A DNA stretch of 12,965 nt, taken from positions 1 through 12,965 of the forward strand of contig JAIRMO010000154.1 in NCBI GenBank assembly GCA_031258625.1, in the 5' to 3' direction. The position numbers and the translations under genes were made by a program. The stretch comes from Spirochaetaceae bacterium. GTDB taxonomy: Bacteria; Spirochaetota; Spirochaetia; Treponematales; Breznakiellaceae. Every line of letters begins with the position of its first letter. Position 1 is the first letter of the stretch. The notes beneath the pieces are model-generated. The model was not told the DNA's origin. It saw only the letters and a list, made by a program, of their open reading frames with translations, and did no database searches. This document shows positions 1 through 7,527 of this stretch, piece by piece.

Positions 1-59
1 TTTGGAACAGCTTCCTTGGATTTAAGAGAAAAACCGGGGCTTTTGACCGGTTTTTCCAA
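1..59. repeat. Stem-loop module preceding repeat copy 1 (window edge)
   Basis: A 9-bp perfect stem (AAAAACCGG at 29-37 with CCGGTTTTT at 47-55) closes a 9-nt loop. Around it, CTTGGA at 15-20 is complementary to TCCAAG at 55-60, and bases 1-10 (TTTGGAACAG) are complementary to 64-73, inside the next repeat. The structure therefore nests into the palindrome at 60-117. A similar AT-rich stem-loop sits just before the second repeat copy near 6024, so the two modules may travel together. The left end may continue outside the window. No coding potential is seen here. Confidence 0.5.
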
Positions 60-117
60 GAGCCTGTTCCAAAACCGTGCGCGTTAGCGCACAGTAAATT
101 AGTTTTGGAACAGGCTC
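60..117. repeat. 58-bp nested palindromic intergenic repeat, copy 1
   Basis: The outer arms are perfect 16-bp inverted repeats (GAGCCTGTTCCAAAAC at 60-75 and its complement at 102-117). An inner 6-bp hairpin lies between them: GTGCGC at 77-82 and GCGCAC at 87-92, with loop GTTA. A second 58-bp copy at 6024-6081 differs at four positions, and two of those are a matched pair that keeps the outer stem paired. It lies about 170 bp beyond the metH stop codon. It resembles REP/MITE-type dispersed palindromes; no transposase is in the window and no target-site duplication is obvious. It is not followed by a T-run, so it is a poor intrinsic terminator. Confidence 0.85.
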
Positions 118-149
118 AAGATATTTTTATATAAAAATTGAAAATTTCC

Positions 150-167
150 GGCGCCACGGATGGCGCC
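150..167 (-). terminator. Possible weak metH terminator hairpin
   Basis: GGCGCC at 150-155 pairs with GGCGCC at 162-167 across a 6-nt loop. In metH's direction (minus strand) the stem is followed, after a few bases, by a T-rich but interrupted tract. It lies about 117 bp past the metH stop. The stem is short and the T-run imperfect, so this is only a candidate. The rest of 118-283 holds a minor 5-bp hairpin (184-198) and CCCCTATGGGG at 234-244, with no gene that I can support. Confidence 0.3.
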
Positions 168-283
168 TGCGACGACCAATTTGTGCTAAAAAATAGCATA
201 TAACCACTGGTGGGCGAAGGGGGGCGCAGGATTCCCCTATGGGGGCCCGCTCCAGGGGCCTGAAACCCGCCGACGGGGGGTCC

Positions 284-3200
284 CTATATTTTGCCGATGC
301 GGCGGCGGGCTTCCGGGATGCTGATCCCCTTCCGGGCGGCCCAATCCGCCAACTGATCCTCCCCAACGGCCCCCAGGCCGAAATAGTAAGCCCGGGGGCT
401 GGAAAAAAATATGCCGCATACCGAAGCGGCGGGGACGATCATGGCGGTATCGGTTAATTCCAGGCCGCATTTTTCCCGGGCCCCCAATAAATCAAAACTT
501 ATCCGCTTATCATCGTGATCCGGGCAGGCGGGATACCCAAAGGCGGGGCGTATACCCTGGTAGGCTCCCCGGAGGATATCCTCCGCCGAGAGCTTCTCCT
601 CCGGGGCGTAGGCCCACAGTTCCCGCCGTACCCGGAGGTGCATCTCCTCGATAAAGGCTTCGGCCAGAACGTTTGCCAGGCTGGAAAGGAGGAGCCTTCC
701 GTAATCGTCATGCCGGGCCTTATAGGCGGCCTCCGCTTCCGGTAAGCCGAAGCCGGCGCTCAGGGCAAAAAGGCCGATCCAGCCGGCGCCTCCCCCGGCG
801 TCCATAGGGGGGATAAGGTCGGCCAGACAGGGGTTGGGTAATCCGGCCCGTTTTTTTTCCTGGCTCCGCAGAAATGAAAACCGGGCTATTGCCTCCCCCG
901 GTCCGGGGCCCGCCGCCGCGCCGCCGGGGTCGTAGAGGAAGAGGTCCTCCCCCTGGGAACGGGCCGGAAAAAAACCCAGGACCCCCCGGAGGTTGAGGAT
1001 CCCCCGGGAGGCCGCCTGGTCCAGGAGGGTTTCGGCGTCCTCCAGCAGTTGGGCCTCCGCCTTTTCCCGCTCCGGGGTATCCCCGCGGGTTTTTCCCCGG
1101 GAAGCCGGGGACATATCCCAGGAACGGAGGAAGTCCTTCCAGTTGATATAGGGGATTATCCGGTTCAGCGGATAGTCGTTAAACGTTTGGGTTCCCCGGA
1201 TCCGTGGTTCCGGGATCAACCCCGCGTCCGGGGGAATTTTATTTTCCCGGGCCTTTTCCAGGGGAAGCAGTTCAATCCGGGCCTGAATGGATTGGTGGCG
1301 CTCCGCCGCTTTCCGGTAATCGGATTCCAGTTCTTCCAAAAAACGGGGCCGGCCGGTGTCGGAAAGGAGGGCGCGGACCACCCCGGCGGAACGGCTCGCA
1401 TCGGGAACATACACCACCGGCCCTGAGTATTCCGGGGCGATCTTCAAGCCCGTGTGGGCCAGGCTGGTAGCGGCCCCGCCGATGAGGAGGGGAATGGAAA
1501 GCTTTTGTTTTTCCATTTCCCGGGCAATTTTGATCATTTCATCCAAGGAAGGGGTGATAAGCCCGGAAAGGCCGATGAGGTCAACCGCTTCCTGTTCCGC
1601 GGTTTGCATGATCCGCTCCGGGGGTACCATAACCCCCAGGTCCAGGATGTCATACCCGTTACAACCCAACACCAAGCCCACGATGTTTTTCCCGATATCA
1701 TGGACATCCCCCTTCACCGTGGCGAGGAGAATCCTGCCGCCGCCCTGAGCCCCCTGGGTATCACGGCTCTTTTCCGCCTCAATAAAAGGTTCCAGAACGG
1801 CCACCGCCTTTTTCATTACCCGGGCGCTGCGGATCACCTGGGGAAGGAAAAGCCGTCCGTCCCCAAAGCGGTCTCCCACTTCCCCCATGGCCCGCATCAG
1901 GGGCCCCTCGACTATCTCCAGGGAACGGGCATATCCGGACCGCAGCGCCCGGACATCCTCCTCAATATAATCGTCCTGACCCGTTATCATGGCATGGAGG
2001 ATCCGGTCTTCCGGGGAAAGGGAGCGCCAGGTTTCGGCTTGTTTCTCCTTTTTTGCGGCCCCGGTTCCGGTTTTTTTCGCCGTTTCCATAGCCAAGGCAA
2101 GGAGCCGATCCGCGGGCCCGGGGGCCGGTCCCCGGCATAAAATGACGTCCTCCGCAGCCTGCCGCAGGGGGGGATCGAGCCGGTCATAGGGGGGGAGGCC
2201 GGCCTTTACGATAGCCAGGGAAAGACCCGCCGCTCCCGCGTATTTAAGAAAAACCGCGTGCATCGCTTCCCGGATCGGCTCATTGCCCCGGAAACTAAAG
2301 GAGAGGTTGGAAACCCCCGCGGAAATTTGAGCGCCGGGGCAGTGGGCGGTGATCCATTCGCAGGCGCGGATAAAATCCAGCGCATAACGGTCATGTTCGG
2401 GGATCCCCGTGGCCAGGGCAAACACATTGGGATCAAAGATAATATCCTCCCGGGGGAATCCCCGGCGGGTAAGCAGGGCATAGGCCCGGGCGGCAATTTC
2501 GATTTTCCGTTCATAGGAATCGGCCTGGCCCCGCTCGTCAAAGAGCATCACCACCACAGCCGCGCCGTAAGCCCGGGCAAGAAAGGCTTTGGTAAGAAAT
2601 TCCTCCTCCCCTTCCTTGAGGCTGATGGAATTAACCACCCCCTTGCCCTGGAGACACTTCAGGCCGGCCTCCAGCACCTCCCAGCGGGAACTGTCGATCA
2701 TAATGGGAAGGCGGGCGATATCCGGGTCCGAAAGGGCCAGGTTCAGGAAGCGAATCATGGCGGCCCGGGCGTCCAAAAAGGGGTCGTCCATACAGACGTT
2801 GATCACCTGGGCCCCCCGGTCTATCATGTCGTGGACCAAACCCAGGGTTTGCGGGTATTTTTCTTCTTTGATCAGGGTGAGGAATTTCCGGCTCCCCGGG
2901 GCGTGGGCCCGTTCCCCAATGACGGTGATCCCCCGCTCCCGGTTCACCCGGAGGGGTTCGAGCCCCGCGAGCCAGGTTCCCGGCCGCGGCTTGGGAGGGG
3001 TCCGGGGCCTCCTGCCCCGGGCTTTGGCGGCAATGGCGGCGATGTGGGCGGGGGTGGAACCGCAGCATCCCCCCAGGATGTTCACTAGCCCTTCCCGCAG
3101 ATAGGTTTCTACCTGGGCCGCCATGGATTCGGGGGTCTCGTCGTAGTCGCCAAACTGATTGGGCAGCCCCGCGTTGGGATGGGCGCTGACCAGACAGGGG

Positions 3201-3994
3201 GCCAGACCGGCGAGTATTGCCAGGGGTTTTTTGAGCTGCTCCGCCCCAAAGGAACAGTTGAGCCCGATTGACCAGGGCTCGGCGTGGAGTACCGAAACCA
3301 AAAAGGCCTCCACGGTCTGTCCCGCCAGGAGCCGGCCCGCGGTATCGGAGACGGTGGCGGAGATCATCAGGGGGAAGTCCGGGAGGGTCAGACCCCGCTC
3401 CCCAAGGAGGCGATGGATAGCGGCGATGGCGGCTTTGGCGTTGAGGGTGTCAAAAACGGTTTCGATGAGGAGCATATCGGCGCCGCCGTCCAATAAACCC
3501 CGGGCGTTTTCGTAATAGGCCCCTTCCAGCTCGTCCCAGGTGACGCCCCGGCTGCCGGGATCGTCCATATCTGGGGACATACTGCCGCTTTTGGCGGTGG
3601 GCCCCATGCTTCCCGCCACAAACCGGGGCTTTTCGGGGGCGGCGTACCTGTCCGCCGCCTCCCGGGCGATCCGCGCCGCCGCAACGCTGATCTCGTAGGC
3701 CAGCTCCCCAAGACCGTAGTCCGCCAGGGACACCTCCGTGGAATTGAAGCTGCAGGTTTCAATGATGTCCGCCCCGGCCTGTAGATAGGCTTCGTGGATT
3801 CCAGAAATAAGCTCCGGTTTGGTAAGGCAGAGGAGGTCGTTACAGCCCGACAATTCCCTTCCATGGGAGGCGAACCGGCCGCCCCGGAAATCGGCTTCGG
3901 AAAGATGGAAGGTCTGGATCATGGACCCCATGGCGCCATCGAGGATAAGGATCCGTTCCCGGGCAATTTTGTTGAGCCCCGCCCGAATAGTCAT
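284..3994 (-). CDS. metH: Cobalamin-dependent methionine synthase MetH
   Basis: 5-methyltetrahydrofolate-homocysteine methyltransferase, 1236 aa, cytoplasmic. It transfers methyl from methyl-folate through cobalamin to homocysteine to make methionine. All modules are present and collinear with E. coli MetH (1227 aa). The homocysteine domain (about 1-330) has zinc ligands C247, C310 and C311. The pterin domain spans about 350-620, the cap about 650-740 and the B12 domain about 750-890, with D763-x-H765-x-x-G768 supplying the lower-axial His. The C-terminal AdoMet reactivation domain carries RPAFGYPACP at 1149-1158. The start at 3994 matches the usual N-terminus (ILDGAMGSMIQ follows); an in-frame ATG at 4093 would add 33 residues that do not look like the family. 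Neither start has a clear Shine-Dalgarno site. Oddity: in the pterin domain GERTN reads GERAH (360-364) and IDIN reads INVC (398-401), while the later MIDSS and VNSIS motifs are intact. Confidence 0.97.
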   Translation of the reverse strand: MTIRAGLNKIARERILILDGAMGSMIQTFHLSEADFRGGRFASHGRELSGCNDLLCLTKPELISGIHEAYLQAGADIIETCSFNSTEVSLADYGLGELAYEISVAAARIAREAADRYAAPEKPRFVAGSMGPTAKSGSMSPDMDDPGSRGVTWDELEGAYYENARGLLDGGADMLLIETVFDTLNAKAAIAAIHRLLGERGLTLPDFPLMISATVSDTAGRLLAGQTVEAFLVSVLHAEPWSIGLNCSFGAEQLKKPLAILAGLAPCLVSAHPNAGLPNQFGDYDETPESMAAQVETYLREGLVNILGGCCGSTPAHIAAIAAKARGRRPRTPPKPRPGTWLAGLEPLRVNRERGITVIGERAHAPGSRKFLTLIKEEKYPQTLGLVHDMIDRGAQVINVCMDDPFLDARAAMIRFLNLALSDPDIARLPIMIDSSRWEVLEAGLKCLQGKGVVNSISLKEGEEEFLTKAFLARAYGAAVVVMLFDERGQADSYERKIEIAARAYALLTRRGFPREDIIFDPNVFALATGIPEHDRYALDFIRACEWITAHCPGAQISAGVSNLSFSFRGNEPIREAMHAVFLKYAGAAGLSLAIVKAGLPPYDRLDPPLRQAAEDVILCRGPAPGPADRLLALAMETAKKTGTGAAKKEKQAETWRSLSPEDRILHAMITGQDDYIEEDVRALRSGYARSLEIVEGPLMRAMGEVGDRFGDGRLFLPQVIRSARVMKKAVAVLEPFIEAEKSRDTQGAQGGGRILLATVKGDVHDIGKNIVGLVLGCNGYDILDLGVMVPPERIMQTAEQEAVDLIGLSGLITPSLDEMIKIAREMEKQKLSIPLLIGGAATSLAHTGLKIAPEYSGPVVYVPDASRSAGVVRALLSDTGRPRFLEELESDYRKAAERHQSIQARIELLPLEKARENKIPPDAGLIPEPRIRGTQTFNDYPLNRIIPYINWKDFLRSWDMSPASRGKTRGDTPEREKAEAQLLEDAETLLDQAASRGILNLRGVLGFFPARSQGEDLFLYDPGGAAAGPGPGEAIARFSFLRSQEKKRAGLPNPCLADLIPPMDAGGGAGWIGLFALSAGFGLPEAEAAYKARHDDYGRLLLSSLANVLAEAFIEEMHLRVRRELWAYAPEEKLSAEDILRGAYQGIRPAFGYPACPDHDDKRISFDLLGAREKCGLELTDTAMIVPAASVCGIFFSSPRAYYFGLGAVGEDQLADWAARKGISIPEARRRIGKI

Positions 3995-4108
3995 AAAAGA
4001 AACTGTACCATATTGGGGGAGAAGGGAGAAGGGCCGGACAAAAACAGGCGGCAATTCCCATTCAGCTTGTATCCCGGCTGTGTTGTTTCCCATATTACGT
4101 ACAAATTT

Positions 4109-4135
4109 ATTTTAGATCCCGGTTACGTATGTCGA
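4109..4135 (-). promoter_or_regulatory. Weak metH promoter candidate with TACGTA palindromes
   Basis: On the minus strand TCGACA (4130-4135) and TAAAAT (4109-4114) resemble -35 and -10 boxes, but the spacer is only 15 bp. Two TTACGTA heptamers, each containing the palindrome TACGTA, lie at 4095-4101 and 4123-4129, 28 bp apart: one in the spacer and one just past the -10. They could be paired operator half-sites. Transcription from here would give a leader of roughly 100 nt before metH. I see no cobalamin or SAM riboswitch core in that leader. This is inference from short motifs only. Confidence 0.25.
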
Positions 4136-4248
4136 AAATATAAACAATCGAAAAGGGTTCAAAATCCGGTAATTTCCCTGGGGCCTTGATTTTGAAACGA
4201 GTTTATATGGAACGCTGGGGAGTTAGAATACATTTGTTGAGGGAATTT

Positions 4249-4881
4249 ATGAAAAAGACAAGTATTATCGTAATACTGGTTTTGTTATTTATCGCTGGAA
4301 CCAATACCGGAGCCCGCGGATTAAAGCAGGCTTTAAACCAGTCCGCTTCTGTCGCTGTAGAGCCTGCACCCGAATTCGTACCGCCGCCGCCGCTGCCTAA
4401 AACGCCTTTTACCGTTTCCCTACGCAGAATCCTTCCGGATGATCAGCTCAATAGGGTGCAATTTTACCTGTCCAATGCGCTTACCCTAACCAAAGAGGAA
4501 AACAAGCTAAACATCAAAGTCGATTCGGATGGTAAAATAATCAGAACCGACGGACTGGATTCCAATCAAATAAAAATACCGATGGAAACACCGGGACGGC
4601 TGGGACAGATCAATACTGATGAATATGATGTCCTCGCGATTTGTTTTGAAGATAGTAATGTAAATAACAATGTCATTTATTTTCAGCCAAACCCGGAAAA
4701 AGACCGGTATGAATTACTGTTTTTTTCGCGGGACGGTATAAAGCTGATAAGATACGGCGACACGGATTATGAAATTTCTTATTCCCGTGAACTACCCTAT
4801 TTATTAGTGGTTAATGAACAACAAATAGATGATAGTATTAAAACCAGAACCGTCACCGGCCGCAGCCAAAAGGAGTACTGA
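4249..4881 (+). CDS. Unrecognised small exported protein
   Basis: A 210-aa protein I cannot assign to a family. The N-terminus looks like a Sec signal peptide: KK at 2-3, a hydrophobic core at about 6-16, and a plausible signal peptidase I site after TGA near residue 22. There is no lipobox Cys. A proline-rich linker (about 39-53, with PPPPLP) leads into a mixed alpha/beta domain of about 150 residues with no cysteine clusters or nucleotide-binding motifs. It is probably periplasmic or surface-associated. The ATG at 4249 is chosen because GAGGGAA sits 4-5 nt upstream and the signal peptide then starts at residue 1; an upstream in-frame ATG at 4186 would bury it. It is divergent from metH, convergent with the radical SAM gene (16-bp gap), and runs against the expected replication direction. 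No homology was available to refine this. Confidence 0.8.
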   Translation: MKKTSIIVILVLLFIAGTNTGARGLKQALNQSASVAVEPAPEFVPPPPLPKTPFTVSLRRILPDDQLNRVQFYLSNALTLTKEENKLNIKVDSDGKIIRTDGLDSNQIKIPMETPGRLGQINTDEYDVLAICFEDSNVNNNVIYFQPNPEKDRYELLFFSRDGIKLIRYGDTDYEISYSRELPYLLVVNEQQIDDSIKTRTVTGRSQKEY

Positions 4882-4897
4882 GCCGGATAGGTCTGGG

Positions 4898-5908
4898 CTA
4901 AAGGACCGGCTGTTTCCAGTGCCAGATTGGCAGGGAAAGTTCCGAAGAAAAAGGATTGGTCTTCTCAAAATCCGGGAACCAATCGGTATTTCCGGGGACC
5001 AGTTCCTGATAAAAACCGTCTTCTATACCCAATTCCTCAAGCCAACGGAGCAGGGTTTCGTATTCCTTTTCCGAGATATACCGGGTTGGAATATCCGGCC
5101 CCCCGGTTTTTGGCGGGGTGTATTGGGTCATCAGGGAGAGAAGGGCCCGGCCTTGGGCGTTGCCGACAAACCAGCGGAGTACCTGCCGGGTGGCATCCAG
5201 GTAACCGGGTAAAACCAAATGCCGGATAAGCACCCCGGAGCGGAGGACCCGGGGGGGTTCCGCTCCGTTACCGCCGGGGCCTTTTGTTCCGGAAGGCCCG
5301 AACCGAAGGTCCCGAAAATCCATCATCCTGCGTATCGCCGCCGTTGCCCTTTCCGGGTAATCCGGGGCCTTGAAAAACCGGGCCGCCAGGGCCGGATCCA
5401 GGGTCTTAAGGTCCGGGAGGTACACCTCCACGGTATCCCGGAGTAAATCCAGGGCCCCGGGGCTTTCATAGGCCGAGGAATTCCACAACACCGGAAGGGT
5501 AAGGCCCTGACCCCGGGCGGCCTTGATTCCCCGTACCAGGGCGGGCACATCATGGCTCCCGGTAACGATATTGATATTCTCCGCCCCCTGTTCCTGGAGG
5601 ACCAGCGCGATCCGGACAAATTCCCCTTCCGTAACGATCCTGCCCATCCCCTCCCGGGAAATTTGCCAATTCTGACAAAACCCACAGCCCAGGTTACAGC
5701 CGCTCACAAAGATGGTTCCGGACCCGCCTGCTCCGGTGATGGGCGGCTCTTCCCCCCGGTGGATACCCGCGGCGGCAATCCTGAGTTCCGCGGTTTCCCC
5801 ACAAAACCCCTTCTCCCCGGCCAGACGGTCCACCCCGCAGTTCCGGGGACAGAGATCACAGGCCGCATAAACATTGCTTATATTCCAAACTTCCGCGGGG
5901 GAGTCCAT
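4898..5908 (-). CDS. Radical SAM protein, PflX/COG1313-like
   Basis: A 336-aa radical SAM protein of the group annotated as putative pyruvate-formate-lyase activating enzyme (PflX-like); the true substrate is unknown. The core 4Fe-4S motif is CNLGCGFC (C71, C75, C78), binding the cluster that cleaves SAM. An N-terminal set, C17-x2-C20-x3-C24 with C36, typical of this group, may hold a second metal or cluster. GTIFVSG precedes the core motif, and RHLVLPG, a landmark of this family, follows near residue 235. Just before it lies a Gly/Pro-rich stretch (FGPSGTKGPGGNGAEPP) that looks longer than usual and may be a surface loop. The ATG at 5908 is preceded by GGGAG about 10 nt upstream. A TTG at 5953 would add 15 residues but lies inside a stem-loop and lacks support. 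No glycyl-radical enzyme is encoded nearby. Confidence 0.88.
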   Translation of the reverse strand: MDSPAEVWNISNVYAACDLCPRNCGVDRLAGEKGFCGETAELRIAAAGIHRGEEPPITGAGGSGTIFVSGCNLGCGFCQNWQISREGMGRIVTEGEFVRIALVLQEQGAENINIVTGSHDVPALVRGIKAARGQGLTLPVLWNSSAYESPGALDLLRDTVEVYLPDLKTLDPALAARFFKAPDYPERATAAIRRMMDFRDLRFGPSGTKGPGGNGAEPPRVLRSGVLIRHLVLPGYLDATRQVLRWFVGNAQGRALLSLMTQYTPPKTGGPDIPTRYISEKEYETLLRWLEELGIEDGFYQELVPGNTDWFPDFEKTNPFSSELSLPIWHWKQPVL

Positions 5909-5943
5909 TTTTCGTATACTCCCTTTTGTTATACTCCGTAGAG

Positions 5944-5974
5944 GCTTTCCCAAAACTTCAGTTTTTGGGAAAGC
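5944..5974. repeat. 13-bp stem-loop (intergenic hairpin A)
   Basis: GCTTTCCCAAAAC at 5944-5956 pairs with 5961-5974, with one extra T in the right arm and a TTCA loop. The left arm with its flank (GAGGCTTTCCCAAAAC, 5941-5956) resembles the outer arm of the 58-bp repeat nearby (GAGCCTGTCCCAAAAC), so it may be a diverged or rearranged piece of the same family. It lies just upstream of the radical SAM gene. Confidence 0.7.
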
Positions 5975-5987
5975 AACTTTGAAATTC

Positions 5988-6021
5988 GCAGTTTTGTAAG
6001 GCTGAAAGCCTAAAAAACTGC
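5988..6021. repeat. Two-part stem-loop before repeat copy 2 (hairpin B)
   Basis: GCAGTTTT at 5988-5995 pairs with AAAACTGC at 6014-6021. Inside, AGGCT at 5999-6003 pairs with AGCCT at 6007-6011 around a GAA loop. It ends 2 nt before repeat copy 2, just as an AT-rich stem-loop precedes copy 1. No T-run follows on either strand, so a terminator role is doubtful. Confidence 0.7.
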
Positions 6022-6023
6022 AA

Positions 6024-6081
6024 GAGCCTGTCCCAAAACCGTGCGCGGTAGCGCACAGTCAATTAGTTTTGGGACAGGCTC
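6024..6081. repeat. 58-bp nested palindromic intergenic repeat, copy 2
   Basis: Same architecture and length as copy 1: 16-bp outer arms (6024-6039 and 6066-6081) and an inner hairpin GTGCGC/GCGCAC (6041-6046 and 6051-6056) with loop GGTA. Four bases differ from copy 1. The outer arm reads CTGTCCC instead of CTGTTCC, and the opposite arm carries the matching A-to-G change, so pairing is kept. It lies between the end of dciA and the start of the radical SAM gene, about 42 bp beyond the dciA stop. The remainder of 5909-6122 holds the two hairpins described above and no gene. Confidence 0.88.
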
Positions 6082-6122
6082 CGTATTTATCCCATAGACA
6101 AGGGATCCGAACAAAAGGCGGT

Positions 6123-6428
6123 TTATCCCGAATCCCGGCTTAACCGGAAGGACATTTCCGTGACGGAAAGATTGGGGAACCGGCGGCGGACCCCCTCAAG
6201 GAGTTCCTTTTGTTTGGTTTTGAGGATCTGGATCCAGCCGGGATGATCCGCCTCAACCAGCAGGACGGAACCTTCCAGTTCTTTTATCCGTGAATGGCCG
6301 GCCGCGGCGGGGATATTACTCTCCTCCGTTAAAATATTCCAGGATAAAAAAAGCTCGGAATATCCCTGGGCTTTTTTGAAGGTCTTTTCATTTAAAATTG
6401 AAGCGAGTAGATCCCCGGCTTTTTTCAT
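6123..6428 (-). CDS. dciA: DUF721/DciA-like protein, probable helicase-loading factor
   Basis: A 101-aa DUF721 protein. The family pattern is visible: a tryptophan near the start of the domain (LSWNIL), a middle strand with LEGSVLLVEADHPGW, then ILKTKQKELLEGV and the final strand VTEMSFRLSR. Members called DciA are regarded as the ancestral partner that helps load the replicative helicase DnaB in bacteria without DnaC or DnaI; that function is transferred from the family. The ATG overlaps the recF stop codon by 4 bp (ATGA), which suggests translational coupling and places it last in the dnaA-dnaN-recF cluster. The protein is short, essentially the bare domain, without the extra N- or C-terminal tails of larger members. 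Confidence 0.85.
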   Translation of the reverse strand: MKKAGDLLASILNEKTFKKAQGYSELFLSWNILTEESNIPAAAGHSRIKELEGSVLLVEADHPGWIQILKTKQKELLEGVRRRFPNLSVTEMSFRLSRDSG

Positions 6429-7507
6429 TTTGTTAATACCCCGCCGGACACAGTATACACCAAAGTATGGGATTTACGATACCGGTCATAGGGTTCCTCG
6501 GGCAGAAAGGTATAAAAAGCCTGCTCGTATTCAGGCATGACCAAAAGAAATTTCCGCCGTTTTTCCGGATCCAGCTCCAAAAGTACGTCGTCCAGAAGAA
6601 GGACCGGGTTTTTCCCGGTTACCCCGGAAAAACGGCGGGCCTGGGCGATCCGGAGCAGTAAGGCCAAAAGGCGGCGCTGCCCGGTGGAAGCCTTGCCGGA
6701 AAATTCCGATCCCCCCCGGGTAAACACATACCGGTCCCGGTGGGGGCCCGAAAGGCAGACCCCGGCGGTTATATCGGCCTCCCGCCGTTTCTCCAAAAAC
6801 GCCGTAACCCCCTCCAGGGTGGCTTCCTTCCATGAGGGAACATACCGGACCCCGATACCGTCTATGCCGGAAACTTCTTCATACAGGGGCCCAAAGATCC
6901 GGGAGAACTGTTCCGCCGATTCCGCCCGTTTTTCCATCACCGGTAGGCCGTATAAAGCAAGCTGGGGATCCAGGGCGTCCAGTACGGCGCCGGTATCCCT
7001 ATTACCGTAACGTTCCTTCAAAAGGGTATTCCGGGTTTTCAGGACCTTCCGGTACTTCCGCAGATCCTCCAGATAAAGGGGATCGTAAAGACTCTGACTC
7101 TGGTCAAAAAACCAGCGCCGCCGCTCAGGACTGCCCGCCACGAATTCCATATCCTCATGGCAAAAAACAATACAGGGGGCTACTTCCAGGAGTTCCTTCC
7201 GGTCAACGATATTTTTTCCGTCAATCTGAATGTTTTTTTTACTGTTTTCAATTTTTATCAGGACTTTTTCATATACCGAATCTTTTATTTTTATCGACGC
7301 GGAACAGTCCTTTTCCCCATTTCGGACCAATTCCCCATCCCGGACCCCCCTAAAGGATGAAGCGTAGGAACAAAAATAAAGGGCCTCAAGAAAATTGGTT
7401 TTACCCTGTCCGTTTTCACCGATAAGAAAGATATCCCTGCCGCCGGTATCTATCTCGACATCCGCAAGGTTCCGAAACGCGGTGGTCCGCAGGGCGTCAA
7501 TGGACAT
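6425..7507 (-). CDS. recF: DNA replication and repair protein RecF
   Basis: A 360-aa SMC-like ABC ATPase that binds gapped or stalled-fork DNA and, with RecO and RecR, helps load RecA. Walker A is GENGQGKT (30-37). GPHRD (254-258) and the ABC signature STGQRR (274-279) precede Walker B LLLDD (303-307) and the D-loop ELD (311-313). Length is normal for the family. The start matches the usual RecF N-terminus, in which a short strand leads to FRN. It lies 20 bp beyond the dnaN stop and overlaps dciA by 4 bp, so it is probably co-transcribed with both. No obvious Shine-Dalgarno site precedes the ATG, suggesting low or coupled translation. Confidence 0.96.
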   Translation of the reverse strand: MSIDALRTTAFRNLADVEIDTGGRDIFLIGENGQGKTNFLEALYFCSYASSFRGVRDGELVRNGEKDCSASIKIKDSVYEKVLIKIENSKKNIQIDGKNIVDRKELLEVAPCIVFCHEDMEFVAGSPERRRWFFDQSQSLYDPLYLEDLRKYRKVLKTRNTLLKERYGNRDTGAVLDALDPQLALYGLPVMEKRAESAEQFSRIFGPLYEEVSGIDGIGVRYVPSWKEATLEGVTAFLEKRREADITAGVCLSGPHRDRYVFTRGGSEFSGKASTGQRRLLALLLRIAQARRFSGVTGKNPVLLLDDVLLELDPEKRRKFLLVMPEYEQAFYTFLPEEPYDRYRKSHTLVYTVSGGVLTK

Positions 7508-7527
7508 GGTTCAACAGAAAAACCCGA

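Noticed and set aside
1-10. A third copy of the 58-bp repeat cut by the window edge
   Set aside because: TTTGGAACAG matches the right arm, but the next bases (CTTCC) do not continue as GCTC, and the match is also explained by pairing with 64-73.
1454-3088. Long open frames on the plus strand opposite metH
   Set aside because: They are antisense to an unmistakable metH and have Gly/Pro/Arg-rich, low-complexity translations without motifs; they arise from the GC-rich codon usage of metH.
3995-4110. Cobalamin or SAM riboswitch in the metH leader
   Set aside because: I looked for the B12-box and SAM-I core patterns on the minus strand and found neither; the leader also reads open as an N-terminal extension.
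5909-5953. TTG start at 5953 for the radical SAM gene
   Set aside because: It adds 15 residues, lies inside a stem-loop and has no ribosome site; ATG at 5908 has GGGAG upstream.
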